This document shows, piece after piece, positions 1 to 5,246 of a stretch of 5,246 nt of DNA; positions within the stretch are counted from its first letter, which is position 1; every line of letters starts with the position of its first letter. The stretch spans positions 1 to 5,246 of the forward strand of contig JAEZGR010000281.1 in assembly GCA_023437255.1 (NCBI GenBank), in the 5' to 3' direction. The position numbers and the translations under genes were made by a program. The DNA is from Pseudomonadota bacterium. Lineage in GTDB: Bacteria > Pseudomonadota > Gammaproteobacteria > Burkholderiales > Burkholderiaceae_B. The notes under the pieces are model-generated. The model ran no database searches, was not told the DNA's origin, and saw nothing but the letters and a program-made list of their open reading frames with translations.

Positions 1-2
1 GC

Positions 3-986
3 TTAAGGACGCTCGAGGCCCAGGGGCGGCCAGTTCTCGAGCTTCATGCCCAGAGTCAGACCGCGTGCAGCCAGCACTTCCTTGATTTCGTTGAGCGACT
101 TGCGACCCAGGTTGGGGGTCTTGAGCAGCTCGTTCTCGGTACGCTGAATGAGGTCGCCGATGTAGTAGATGTTTTCGGCCTTGAGGCAGTTGGCCGAACG
201 CACCGTGAGTTCGAGGTCGTCGACCGGACGCAGCAGCACCGGATCGATCTGCGGCTTGACGCCGCTGGGAGTCTCGTACGTTTCGTCGGCGCCTTCGAGC
301 GCAGCAAATACCGACAGCTGATCCATGAGGATGCGGGCTGCCTGGCGGACGGCCTCTTCGGGCGAAATCACACCGTTGGTCTCGATATCGAGCACAAGCT
401 TGTCGAGGTCGGTACGCTGTTCGACACGCGCGCTTTCAACGGCGTAGCTGACGCGGCGCACAGGGCTGTACGAAGCGTCGAGCACGATGCGGCCAATGGT
501 GTGGGCGCGATCGTCGGCCAGTGCACGCACGTTGCCGGGCACATAACCACGACCCTGCTCGACCTTGATCTGCATTTCCAGCTTGCCGGCTTCGGTCAGC
601 GTGGCGATGACGTGATCGGGATTAACGATCTCGACGTCGTGCGGCAGGTCGATGTCGGCGGCGGTGACCACACCGGTACCCTGGCGACGCAGGGTCAGCG
701 TGACTTCCTCGCGGTTGTGAAGCTTGAATACGACGCCCTTCAGGTTCAACAGAATGTCGACGACGTCTTCGCGCACGCCCGGCAGGGTGGAGTACTCGTG
801 TACCACGCCGGTGATCTGCACTTCGGTGGGGGCGTAGCCTGTCATGGAAGACAGCAGAATGCGGCGCAGGGCATTGCCCAGTGTGTGGCCATAACCGCGT
901 TCGAACGGTTCCATGACGACTTTCGCGTGATTCTTGCCCACCGGTTCAACTTCGATGGAGCGCGGCTTCAGAAAACCCTGAGACAT
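3..986 (-). CDS. rpoA: DNA-directed RNA polymerase subunit alpha
   Basis: The alpha subunit dimerises to start assembly of the core RNA polymerase, and it contacts activators and UP-element DNA. The 327-residue product has the full length for the family. The N-terminal assembly domain covers about residues 1-230, with the conserved [17 protein letters not shown] stretch at 31-47. A short variable linker (about 232-246) leads to the C-terminal domain (about 247-327). That domain holds [13 protein letters not shown] (261-273), in which R263 matches the DNA-contacting R265 of E. coli, and the helix-hairpin-helix-like segment [12 protein letters not shown] (290-301). The ATG start is preceded by a good SD (AAAGGA, 993-998), and the stop is TAA. 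It is the last gene in the window, separated from rpsD by an unusually long 136-nt spacer that can fold. The sequence closely resembles Alcaligenaceae RpoA. The identification is certain. Confidence 0.99.
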   Translation of the reverse strand: MSQGFLKPRSIEVEPVGKNHAKVVMEPFERGYGHTLGNALRRILLSSMTGYAPTEVQITGVVHEYSTLPGVREDVVDILLNLKGVVFKLHNREEVTLTLRRQGTGVVTAADIDLPHDVEIVNPDHVIATLTEAGKLEMQIKVEQGRGYVPGNVRALADDRAHTIGRIVLDASYSPVRRVSYAVESARVEQRTDLDKLVLDIETNGVISPEEAVRQAARILMDQLSVFAALEGADETYETPSGVKPQIDPVLLRPVDDLELTVRSANCLKAENIYYIGDLIQRTENELLKTPNLGRKSLNEIKEVLAARGLTLGMKLENWPPLGLERP

Positions 987-993
987 GTATGTT

Positions 994-1030
994 CCTTTAT
1001 CAATACCCTCGGCTCGTTACACCGATAAGG
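994..1030 (-). promoter_or_regulatory. Possible stem hiding the rpoA Shine-Dalgarno sequence
   Basis: On the transcribed strand, CCUUAUC (1030-1024) can pair with GAUAAAGG (1001-994), giving seven Watson-Crick pairs with one bulged A. The stem can be extended inward by about five more, mostly wobble, pairs. The 3' arm contains the AAAGG core of the rpoA SD, so the folded form would reduce ribosome access. The pairing is read directly from the sequence. The regulatory role is inference, and a stem of this size could also occur by chance. Confidence 0.4.
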
Positions 1031-1045
1031 CTGATCTTCGGGAAA

Positions 1046-1074
1046 GCCCGCCACGGTGCGAGACACGGGCGGGC
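1046..1074 (-). other. GC-rich hairpin in the rpsD-rpoA spacer
   Basis: GCCCGCC (1074-1068) is a perfect 7-bp inverted repeat of GGCGGGC (1052-1046). The 15-nt interval between them can form a further inner GUG/CAC stem (1066-1064 with 1058-1056). The hairpin is followed on the transcribed strand by only three U residues and then CCC. It is therefore terminator-like in stem strength but lacks a proper U-tract. It could be a weak attenuator, a barrier to 3' exonucleases or a structural part of the rpoA leader. Confidence 0.5.
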
Positions 1075-1088
1075 AAAGAAAAGCACGT

Positions 1089-1113
1089 AACGGAAACCAC
1101 TGAGGCTTCCGTT
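1089..1113 (-). other. Hairpin just after the rpsD stop, possible attenuator
   Basis: The transcribed strand can form a 10-bp stem, AACGGAAGCC with GGUUUCCGUU, closed by a 5-nt UCAGU loop. It begins 9 nt after the rpsD stop codon. One pair is G-U on the minus-strand RNA but would be an A-C mismatch on the opposite strand, which fits selection on this transcript. Five bases further on comes a U-rich run, GCUUUUCUUU (about 1084-1075). The separation makes it an imperfect intrinsic terminator, so partial attenuation or RNA processing is more likely than full termination. Confidence 0.5.
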
Positions 1114-1122
1114 TCGAGAGAA

Positions 1123-1746
1123 TCAACGCGAGTAAAGCTCGACGACCATGGATTCGTTGATGTCGCGAGCGACGTCAGCACGATCCGGTGCCTGCTTGAA
1201 GGTACCAACCAGCTTGGTGGTGTCGACTTCGACCCACTGCGGCAGGCCCTGACCCGTTGCCAGGTCGAGCGATTCCTTGATGCGTGCCTGGCCCTTGGCC
1301 TTTTCACGCACGGAAACGACGTCGCCGGCCTTCAGGATCATGGAAGCGATGTCAGCCGTGCGGCCGTTCACTTCGATGGCGCGGTGGTTCACCAGTTGAC
1401 GCGCTTCGGCGCGGGTCGAGCCGAAGCCCATGCGGTACACCACGTTGTCGAGACGCGACTCGAGCAGCTGAATCAGCGTTTCGCCGGTGTTGCCACGACG
1501 GCGGTCGGCTTCAGCAAAGTACTTGCGGAACTGCTTCTCGAGCACACCGTACATGCGCTTGAGCTTTTGCTTTTCGCGCAGCTGCAGGCCGAAGTCGGAA
1601 GTACGCGCACCCGAAGTACGGCCGTGCTGGCCGGGCTTGGATTCGAACTTGCACTTCGAGTCGAGCGAGCGGCGGGCGCTCTTCAGAAACAGGTCGGTAC
1701 CCTCGCGACGCGAGAGCTTGCACTTAGGTCCAATATAACGTGCCAA
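1123..1746 (-). CDS. rpsD: 30S ribosomal protein S4
   Basis: S4 is a primary 16S rRNA-binding protein that starts assembly of the 30S body. In E. coli it is also the translational repressor of the alpha operon. The 207-residue product has the full length. The N-terminus [20 protein letters not shown] is characteristic of S4. The S4-type RNA-binding domain lies at about residues 97-157, including [21 protein letters not shown] (two segments within 98-118), and the C-terminus ends in VVELYSR. Only two cysteines are present (C9, C32), so this is the zinc-free form. The start codon is TTG (1746-1744). No ATG or GTG can replace it without losing conserved N-terminal residues. A strong SD (AAGGGG, 1754-1759) lies 7 nt upstream and overlaps the rpsK stop. 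The gap to rpsK is 11 nt, which suggests translational coupling. The stop is TGA. Confidence 0.99.
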   Translation of the reverse strand: MARYIGPKCKLSRREGTDLFLKSARRSLDSKCKFESKPGQHGRTSGARTSDFGLQLREKQKLKRMYGVLEKQFRKYFAEADRRRGNTGETLIQLLESRLDNVVYRMGFGSTRAEARQLVNHRAIEVNGRTADIASMILKAGDVVSVREKAKGQARIKESLDLATGQGLPQWVEVDTTKLVGTFKQAPDRADVARDINESMVVELYSR

Positions 1747-1753
1747 GATGCTT

Positions 1754-1759
1754 CCCCTT
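1754..1759 (-). promoter_or_regulatory. Ribosome binding site that fixes the rpsD TTG start
   Basis: AAGGGG on the minus strand lies 7 nt before TTG at 1746-1744 and includes two bases of the rpsK TAA stop. Its position and strength support the non-ATG start and reinitiation by ribosomes finishing rpsK. Confidence 0.8.
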
Positions 1760-2159
1760 AAATGCGACGACGCTTGGGCGGACGGCAGCCGTTATGCGGC
1801 ACCGGCGTCACGTCGGAAATGCTGGTGATCTTGATGCCCAGGGCATTCAGCGAGCGGATCGAAGATTCGCGACCGGGGCCGGGGCCCTTCACCAGGACGT
1901 CGAGCGTCTTGATACCGTATTCCATGGCTGTGCGGCCTGCCTGTTCTGCGGCAACCTGTGCTGCGAACGGGGTGGACTTACGCGAGCCCTTGAAGCCAGC
2001 ACCACCGGCGGTCGCCCACGACAGCGTGTTGCCCTGGCGGTCGGTGATGGTGATGATCGTGTTGTTGAAAGAAGCGTGAACGTGCGCGATGCCGTCCGAT
2101 ACGCTCTTCTTGACTTTCTTGCGTGCGCGCGAAGCGCCGCCGGAGGATGCTTTTGCCAT
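1758..2159 (-). CDS. rpsK: 30S ribosomal protein S11
   Basis: S11 sits on the platform of the 30S subunit, near the mRNA exit and the 3' end of 16S rRNA. The 133-residue product has a lysine/arginine-rich N-terminal tail (residues 11-18). The conserved core follows, with [10 protein letters not shown] (26-35), ITDRQGN (38-44), RKSTPFAAQ (60-68) and [10 protein letters not shown] (90-99). The terminal signature is [13 protein letters not shown] (121-133). The HNG asparagine (N123) corresponds to the site known to form isoaspartate in E. coli S11. The ATG start follows an AAGGAT SD (2165-2170) with 5-nt spacing. It lies 13 nt after rpsM and 11 nt before rpsD, in the standard alpha-operon order. 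Confidence 0.99.
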   Translation of the reverse strand: MAKASSGGASRARKKVKKSVSDGIAHVHASFNNTIITITDRQGNTLSWATAGGAGFKGSRKSTPFAAQVAAEQAGRTAMEYGIKTLDVLVKGPGPGRESSIRSLNALGIKITSISDVTPVPHNGCRPPKRRRI

Positions 2160-2172
2160 CGTCTATCCTTGA

Positions 2173-2538
2173 TTATTTCTTCAGGGAAGCAGCAGCGCGA
2201 CGCGGACCCTTGCGGGTGCGGGCGTTGGTGCGAGTCCGCTGACCACGCACGGGCAGGCCGCGGCGGTGACGCATGCCGCGATAGGTTCCCAGATCGATCA
2301 GACGCTTGACCGAGAGTTGCACTTCACGGCGCAGGTCGCCTTCGACTGTGAAGCTGCCGACCTGTTCGCGAATGCGTTCGAGTTCGGCGTCGGTGAGGTC
2401 TTTCACTTTCTTGGAATATTCGATACCGGCGGCTTCGCAGATTTTGCGAGCGCGAGTGCGACCAATTCCGAAGATCGCGGTAAGTCCGATTTCGGCGTGT
2501 TGATGCGGCGGAATGTTGATGCCAGCAATACGGGCCAT
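2173..2538 (-). CDS. rpsM: 30S ribosomal protein S13
   Basis: S13 forms part of the 30S head and of the bridges to the large subunit, and its C-terminal tail contacts P-site tRNA. The 121-residue product starts [10 protein letters not shown]. Its helical region (about 15-80) includes IFGIGRTRA (22-30). The highly basic segment [19 protein letters not shown] (84-102), followed by RTNARTRKG (103-111), gives the family signature. The ATG start has an AAGGAA SD (2544-2549). It is the first gene of the alpha part and lies 36 nt after rpmJ. In E. coli the S4 repressor binds a pseudoknot at this leader. A different, weaker leader-to-coding pairing can be drawn here. Confidence 0.99.
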   Translation of the reverse strand: MARIAGINIPPHQHAEIGLTAIFGIGRTRARKICEAAGIEYSKKVKDLTDAELERIREQVGSFTVEGDLRREVQLSVKRLIDLGTYRGMRHRRGLPVRGQRTRTNARTRKGPRRAAASLKK

Positions 2539-2574
2539 GACTGTTCCTTGTTTAATGCGTTGCGATACCGGCCA

Positions 2575-2688
2575 TTAGCCTTGACGCTGCTTATGGCGGG
2601 GGTCGGTGCAGATGACACGCACCACGCCGTGACGTTTGATGATCTTGCAGTTGCGGCAGATCCGCTTTACCGATGCCATTACCTTCAT
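2575..2688 (-). CDS. rpmJ: 50S ribosomal protein L36
   Basis: L36 is the smallest large-subunit protein and helps to organise 23S rRNA near the L7/L12 stalk base. Translating 2688 down to 2575 gives 37 residues, starting [20 protein letters not shown] and ending DPRHKQRQG, with a TAA stop. The zinc-binding set is intact: C11, C14, C27 and H32. This is therefore the zinc-containing form, usually replaced by a cysteine-free paralogue under zinc starvation in species that have one. The ATG at 2688-2686 has a clear AGGAG SD (2695-2699) with 6-nt spacing, and an in-frame ATG at codon 4 is less well placed. The spacers on both sides are 36 nt. Confidence 0.97.
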   Translation of the reverse strand: MKVMASVKRICRNCKIIKRHGVVRVICTDPRHKQRQG

Positions 2689-2724
2689 GGTTGACTCCTA
2701 GTTTCCTGTAACCGGCCGCTTTTG

Positions 2725-2943
2725 TTATTTAGAGCGGAAAACAATTCTTGCTCGGGAGAGGTCATAGGGCGTGAGCTCTACTGTGACCTTGTCGCCCGGA
2801 AGAATCCGGATGTAATGCATGCGCATCTTGCCCGAAATGTGACCGAGCACGATGTGCCCGTTATCGAGCTTGACGCGAAAAGTTGCGTTGGGCAGATTTT
2901 CCAGCACCTCGCCCTGCATCTGAATGACGTCGTCTTTTGCCAT
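2725..2943 (-). CDS. infA: Translation initiation factor IF-1
   Basis: IF-1 binds the 30S A site during initiation and acts with IF-2 and IF-3. The 72-residue product is the usual length and forms a single OB-fold (S1-like) domain. Characteristic stretches are [22 protein letters not shown] (two segments within 9-30), [17 protein letters not shown] (35-51) and [16 protein letters not shown] (55-70). Its location between secY and rpmJ is typical of betaproteobacteria and many other bacteria, whereas E. coli keeps infA elsewhere. It starts only 7 nt after the secY stop. The nearest SD-like match is a weak AGAAGA (2947-2952) that overlaps that stop, so translational coupling to secY is likely. 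The stop is TAA. Confidence 0.99.
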   Translation of the reverse strand: MAKDDVIQMQGEVLENLPNATFRVKLDNGHIVLGHISGKMRMHYIRILPGDKVTVELTPYDLSRARIVFRSK

Positions 2944-2950
2944 GTGTCTT

Positions 2951-4276
2951 CTACCGCATAGGCAGGTTCGCGCCCTTGAAGTTGGCCTTCTTGAGCAGCG
3001 AGTCGTACTGGTGGGACATCATGTAGGCCTGGGCCTGTGCCATGAAGTCCATGGTCACCACCACGATGATCAGCAATGAGGTACCGCCGAAATAGAACGG
3101 CACGTTCCAGCGCATCTGCATGAACTCGGGCAAGAGACACACGAGCGTGATGTAGATGGCACCGGCCAGGGTCAGGCGCATCAGTATCTTGTCGATATAG
3201 CGCGCGGTCTGTTCACCCGGACGGATTCCCGGAACGAAGGCACCACTCTTCTTCAGATTGTCTGCGGTTTCTCGGCTGTTGAAGACGAGCGCCGTGTAGA
3301 AAAAGCAGAAGAAGATGATCAGGGCAGCAAACAGCGTGACATACAGAGGCTGACGCGGAGCGAGCGCCGCAGCCAGGTCGGACAGCCAGCGCATGCTGGG
3401 GTTGCTGGAGAACCAGCTGGTCACGGTCGCAGGCAACAGAATGATCGACGAAGCGAAGATCGGCGGGATCACGCCGGCCATGTTCAGCTTCAACGGCAGG
3501 TGGGACGATTGCCCGCCGTAGACCTTGTTGCCAACCTGACGCTTGGCGTAGTTCACCGTAATGCGTCGCTGACCGCGTTCGACGAACACGACCAGATAGG
3601 TGACGGCCACCACGAGCACCAGAACGAACAGCGCCGAAAGCACGGACATGGAATCGGTACGAACCAGATCGAGCATGCCGCCCAATGCACTGGGCAAGCC
3701 AGCCACGATCCCGGCGAAGATGAGAATGGAGATTCCATTACCCATGCCCCGCTCGGTGATCTGCTCACCCAGCCACATCAGGAACATCGTGCCGGTTACC
3801 AGCGAGACGATGGTGGTAAAGCGGAACAGCAGCCCCGGATCGATCACCAGGCCGGGTTGCGACTCAAGCGCCACCGAAATGCCTACGGCCTGTACCAGCG
3901 CCAGCAATACCGTGAAGTAACGCGTGTACTGCGTGATCTTGCGGCGACCCGATTCGCCTTCCTTCTTGATTGCCTCGAGGGTGGGCACCACAACCGCCAT
4001 CAGCTGCATGATGATGGAAGCGGAGATGTAGGGCATGATGCCCAGCGCCAGTACCGAGAATCGTTCGAGTGCGCCGCCCGAGAACATGTTGAACAGGCCC
4101 AGGATACCGCCCTGGTTCTGTTGGAACAGATCGGAAAGCGCATCGGGATTGATGCCCGGCACCGGAATGTGGGTGCCCATGCGATAGACCACCAGGGCGA
4201 GAATCAGGAACACGATGCGGCGCTTGAGATCGCCGTAACGTGGGCCCGATTTGCTCATTGCCTGTGCTTTAGCCAC
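2951..4276 (-). CDS. secY: Protein translocase subunit SecY
   Basis: SecY is the channel subunit of the SecYEG translocon in the inner membrane and moves unfolded proteins with SecA or the ribosome. From the chosen GTG start the product has 441 residues and about ten hydrophobic membrane segments, beginning with [11 protein letters not shown] (21-31). Family marks include [12 protein letters not shown] (81-92), [19 protein letters not shown] (169-187) and the cytoplasmic loop [14 protein letters not shown] (349-362). R352 in that loop matches the essential R357 of E. coli. GTG at 4276-4274 has a GAGGGG SD (4282-4287) with 5-nt spacing. An in-frame TTG at 4294 would add six residues (MNRGAT) and overlap the rplO stop. 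ATG at 4258 has no clear SD. The stop is TAG, 7 nt before infA. Confidence 0.98.
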   Translation of the reverse strand: MAKAQAMSKSGPRYGDLKRRIVFLILALVVYRMGTHIPVPGINPDALSDLFQQNQGGILGLFNMFSGGALERFSVLALGIMPYISASIIMQLMAVVVPTLEAIKKEGESGRRKITQYTRYFTVLLALVQAVGISVALESQPGLVIDPGLLFRFTTIVSLVTGTMFLMWLGEQITERGMGNGISILIFAGIVAGLPSALGGMLDLVRTDSMSVLSALFVLVLVVAVTYLVVFVERGQRRITVNYAKRQVGNKVYGGQSSHLPLKLNMAGVIPPIFASSIILLPATVTSWFSSNPSMRWLSDLAAALAPRQPLYVTLFAALIIFFCFFYTALVFNSRETADNLKKSGAFVPGIRPGEQTARYIDKILMRLTLAGAIYITLVCLLPEFMQMRWNVPFYFGGTSLLIIVVVTMDFMAQAQAYMMSHQYDSLLKKANFKGANLPMR

Positions 4277-4281
4277 CGTCG

Positions 4282-4287
4282 CCCCTC
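4282..4287 (-). promoter_or_regulatory. Ribosome binding site that favours the secY GTG start
   Basis: GAGGGG on the minus strand lies 5 nt before GTG at 4276-4274 and just after the rplO stop. It would fall inside the coding region if the upstream TTG at 4294 were used, which argues for GTG as the true start. Confidence 0.7.
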
Positions 4288-4290
4288 GAT

Positions 4291-4731
4291 TCAAGCCAGC
4301 GAGCCGCCGGCAGCTTCGATGGCTGCACGCGCACCGGCCGTTGCCGAGACACCCTTGAGGATGACCTTGCGCGACAGCTCACCCGACTTGATGACCTTGG
4401 CGTAACGAACAGCCTGGCCAACGATGCCTGCCTGCTTAAGGGCCTGAACGTCGACTTCGTCGATGGGCAGGCGCTGCAGATCGGACAGGCGCACTTCTGC
4501 GTAGAGATGCTTGCCAAGAGGCGTGAAGCCACGCTTGGGCAGGCGGCGCTGCAGCGGCATCTGACCGCCTTCGAAACCGACCTTGTGGAAGCCGCCGGAG
4601 CGGGACTTCTGGCCCTTGTGACCACGACCGCCGGTCTTGCCCAGACCGGAGCCGATACCGCGTCCGACGCGGCGGCGGGCGTGCTTGGCGCCCTCGGCCG
4701 GCTTCAGCGTATTGAGTTGAGTTTCAGACAT
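4291..4731 (-). CDS. rplO: 50S ribosomal protein L15
   Basis: L15 binds 23S rRNA late in 50S assembly, with a long extended N-terminal arm. The 146-residue product starts [20 protein letters not shown]. The glycine- and basic-rich arm follows, with [19 protein letters not shown] (23-41), SRSGG (43-47) and [17 protein letters not shown] (53-69). A compact C-terminal domain runs from about residue 75 to the end. The ATG has a strong AAAGGA SD (4738-4743) that overlaps the rpmD TAA stop. The gap to rpmD is 10 nt, and secY starts 14 nt after its TGA. Confidence 0.99.
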   Translation of the reverse strand: MSETQLNTLKPAEGAKHARRRVGRGIGSGLGKTGGRGHKGQKSRSGGFHKVGFEGGQMPLQRRLPKRGFTPLGKHLYAEVRLSDLQRLPIDEVDVQALKQAGIVGQAVRYAKVIKSGELSRKVILKGVSATAGARAAIEAAGGSLA

Positions 4732-4741
4732 GCTGATTCCT

Positions 4742-4927
4742 TTAGGCTTCCGAGACGGTGACGAGGTAGTCGACCTTGCGGATCATGCCGCGGACTTCGG
4801 GCGTATCTACCAGTACGCGGCTGCTGTTCACACGGCCCAGGCCCAGACCACGCACCGTGGCGCGGTGATCTTTGCGGGTGCCGATGACGGAACGCACGAG
4901 CGTAACCTTGATTTGCTTCTGTGCCAT
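4742..4927 (-). CDS. rpmD: 50S ribosomal protein L30
   Basis: L30 is a small protein on the 23S rRNA of the large subunit. The 61-residue product is the normal length for the short bacterial form. It contains the family signature region [20 protein letters not shown] (15-34), followed by [19 protein letters not shown] (38-56). The start is ATG, only 3 nt after the rpsE stop. The SD is weak, with GGGG at 4934-4937 within the last rpsE codons, so translation probably depends on ribosomes arriving from rpsE. The order rpsE-rpmD-rplO is the standard spc order. Confidence 0.98.
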   Translation of the reverse strand: MAQKQIKVTLVRSVIGTRKDHRATVRGLGLGRVNSSRVLVDTPEVRGMIRKVDYLVTVSEA

Positions 4928-4930
4928 GAC

Positions 4931-5246
4931 TTACCCCAGGATTTCTTCCACCGTCTTGCCACGCTTGGCGGCAATTTCGGCGGGTGTGGAGCAGGCGCGC
5001 AGACCGTTGAGGGTAGCGCGGACCAGGTTGTAGGGGTTGCTGGAGCCCAGGCTCTTGGCAACGACGTTGCGAACGCCCATCACTTCGAAGATTGCGCGCA
5101 TCGGGCCGCCGGCGATCACGCCGGTACCTTCAGCGGCCGGCGAGATCAGCACCGTGGAGGCGCCGTGCTTGCCGACGACAGTGTGATGCAGGGTGCCGTT
5201 CTTCAGAGCAACCTTGACCAGACCACGACGGGCCTGTTCCATGGCC
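4931..5246 (-). CDS. rpsE: 30S ribosomal protein S5, C-terminal part (cut by window edge)
   Basis: S5 lies at the back of the 30S body near the mRNA entrance and contributes to decoding accuracy. About 104 of the usual 165-175 codons are visible, and the reading frame stays open to the right edge. The M of [20 protein letters not shown] (codon at 5242-5240) is therefore internal, not the start. An alanine codon precedes it, matching the KAMEQAR stretch of the family. The visible C-terminal domain has [19 protein letters not shown] (two segments), [32 protein letters not shown] and the tail [13 protein letters not shown]. The N-terminal double-stranded-RNA-binding-like domain is outside the window. 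The stop is TAA. Confidence 0.98.
   Translation of the reverse strand, partial: AMEQARRGLVKVALKNGTLHHTVVGKHGASTVLISPAAEGTGVIAGGPMRAIFEVMGVRNVVAKSLGSSNPYNLVRATLNGLRACSTPAEIAAKRGKTVEEILG

Noticed and set aside
501..1028. Plus-strand open frame of 175 codons opposite the start of rpoA
   Set aside because: It is antisense to the conserved alpha N-terminal domain, and its composition is typical of a complement frame.
985..1761. Plus-strand open frame of 258 codons opposite rpsD and the rpsD-rpoA spacer
   Set aside because: Most of it mirrors the S4 gene, it has no convincing SD, and the translation resembles no known family. It is explained by codon bias of the real gene.
2539..2640. Possible promoter for the alpha part just upstream of rpsM
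   Set aside because: The only AT-rich candidate (CATTAA near 2551-2556) has no reasonable -35 partner, so I do not call a promoter. Co-transcription from upstream is the simpler view.
2566..2716. The infA-rpmJ and rpmJ-rpsM spacers are both 36 nt and share the 7-mer GGCCGGT on the minus strand
   Set aside because: A 7-base GC-rich match and equal lengths are easily due to chance, and the flanking bases diverge at once. I see no repeat element.
3500..4405. Long plus-strand open frame of 301 codons opposite secY and the end of rplO
   Set aside because: It lies antisense to a certain SecY gene, has no recognisable domain and is rich in His, Gln, Asp and Arg, as expected for the complement of a GC-biased coding frame. 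It is a shadow frame.
4931..5242. Complete 103-residue gene starting at the ATG at 5242-5240
   Set aside because: The residues match the middle and end of S5 and the frame is open to the window edge. This methionine is internal and the gene is partial.

Overview
The window is a piece of the conserved spc-alpha ribosomal protein cluster. Every gene lies on the minus strand, so transcription runs from right to left. In transcription order the genes are rpsE (5' end outside the window), rpmD, rplO, secY, infA, rpmJ, rpsM, rpsK, rpsD and rpoA. The window begins two bases past the rpoA stop codon. The usual next gene, rplQ, would lie just outside the left edge, and rplR and the rest of the spc genes outside the right edge.

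The organism is most likely a betaproteobacterium of the order Burkholderiales, probably Alcaligenaceae (Bordetella, Achromobacter or a relative). The RpoA, SecY, S4 and S5 sequences closely resemble what I remember of the Bordetella proteins without looking identical. infA sits between secY and rpmJ, as in betaproteobacteria and unlike E. coli. Codons are rich in G and C at the third position. The genus cannot be fixed from the sequence alone.

Layout: positions 2575-5246 hold the end of the spc part (S5, L30, L15, the SecY translocon subunit, IF-1, L36). Positions 3-2538 hold the alpha part (S13, S11, S4, RNA polymerase alpha). Most gaps between genes are 3 to 36 nt, and several Shine-Dalgarno (SD) sequences overlap the previous stop codon, as expected for one co-transcribed and translationally coupled unit. 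Together the genes supply small- and large-subunit ribosomal proteins, a translation initiation factor, the membrane channel for protein export and the assembly platform of RNA polymerase.

The one gap that breaks the pattern is the 136-nt rpsD-rpoA spacer (987-1122). On the transcribed strand it can form two hairpins and a third stem that would bury the rpoA SD. This is the most interesting part of the window and may tune RpoA output relative to the ribosomal proteins. Other points of note are a TTG start for rpsD, a GTG start for secY with a competing TTG that overlaps the rplO stop, and a possible leader-to-coding pairing at rpsM. I found no mobile element, CRISPR array, RNA gene, convincing promoter or undescribed multi-gene system. 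This is an ordinary housekeeping region.
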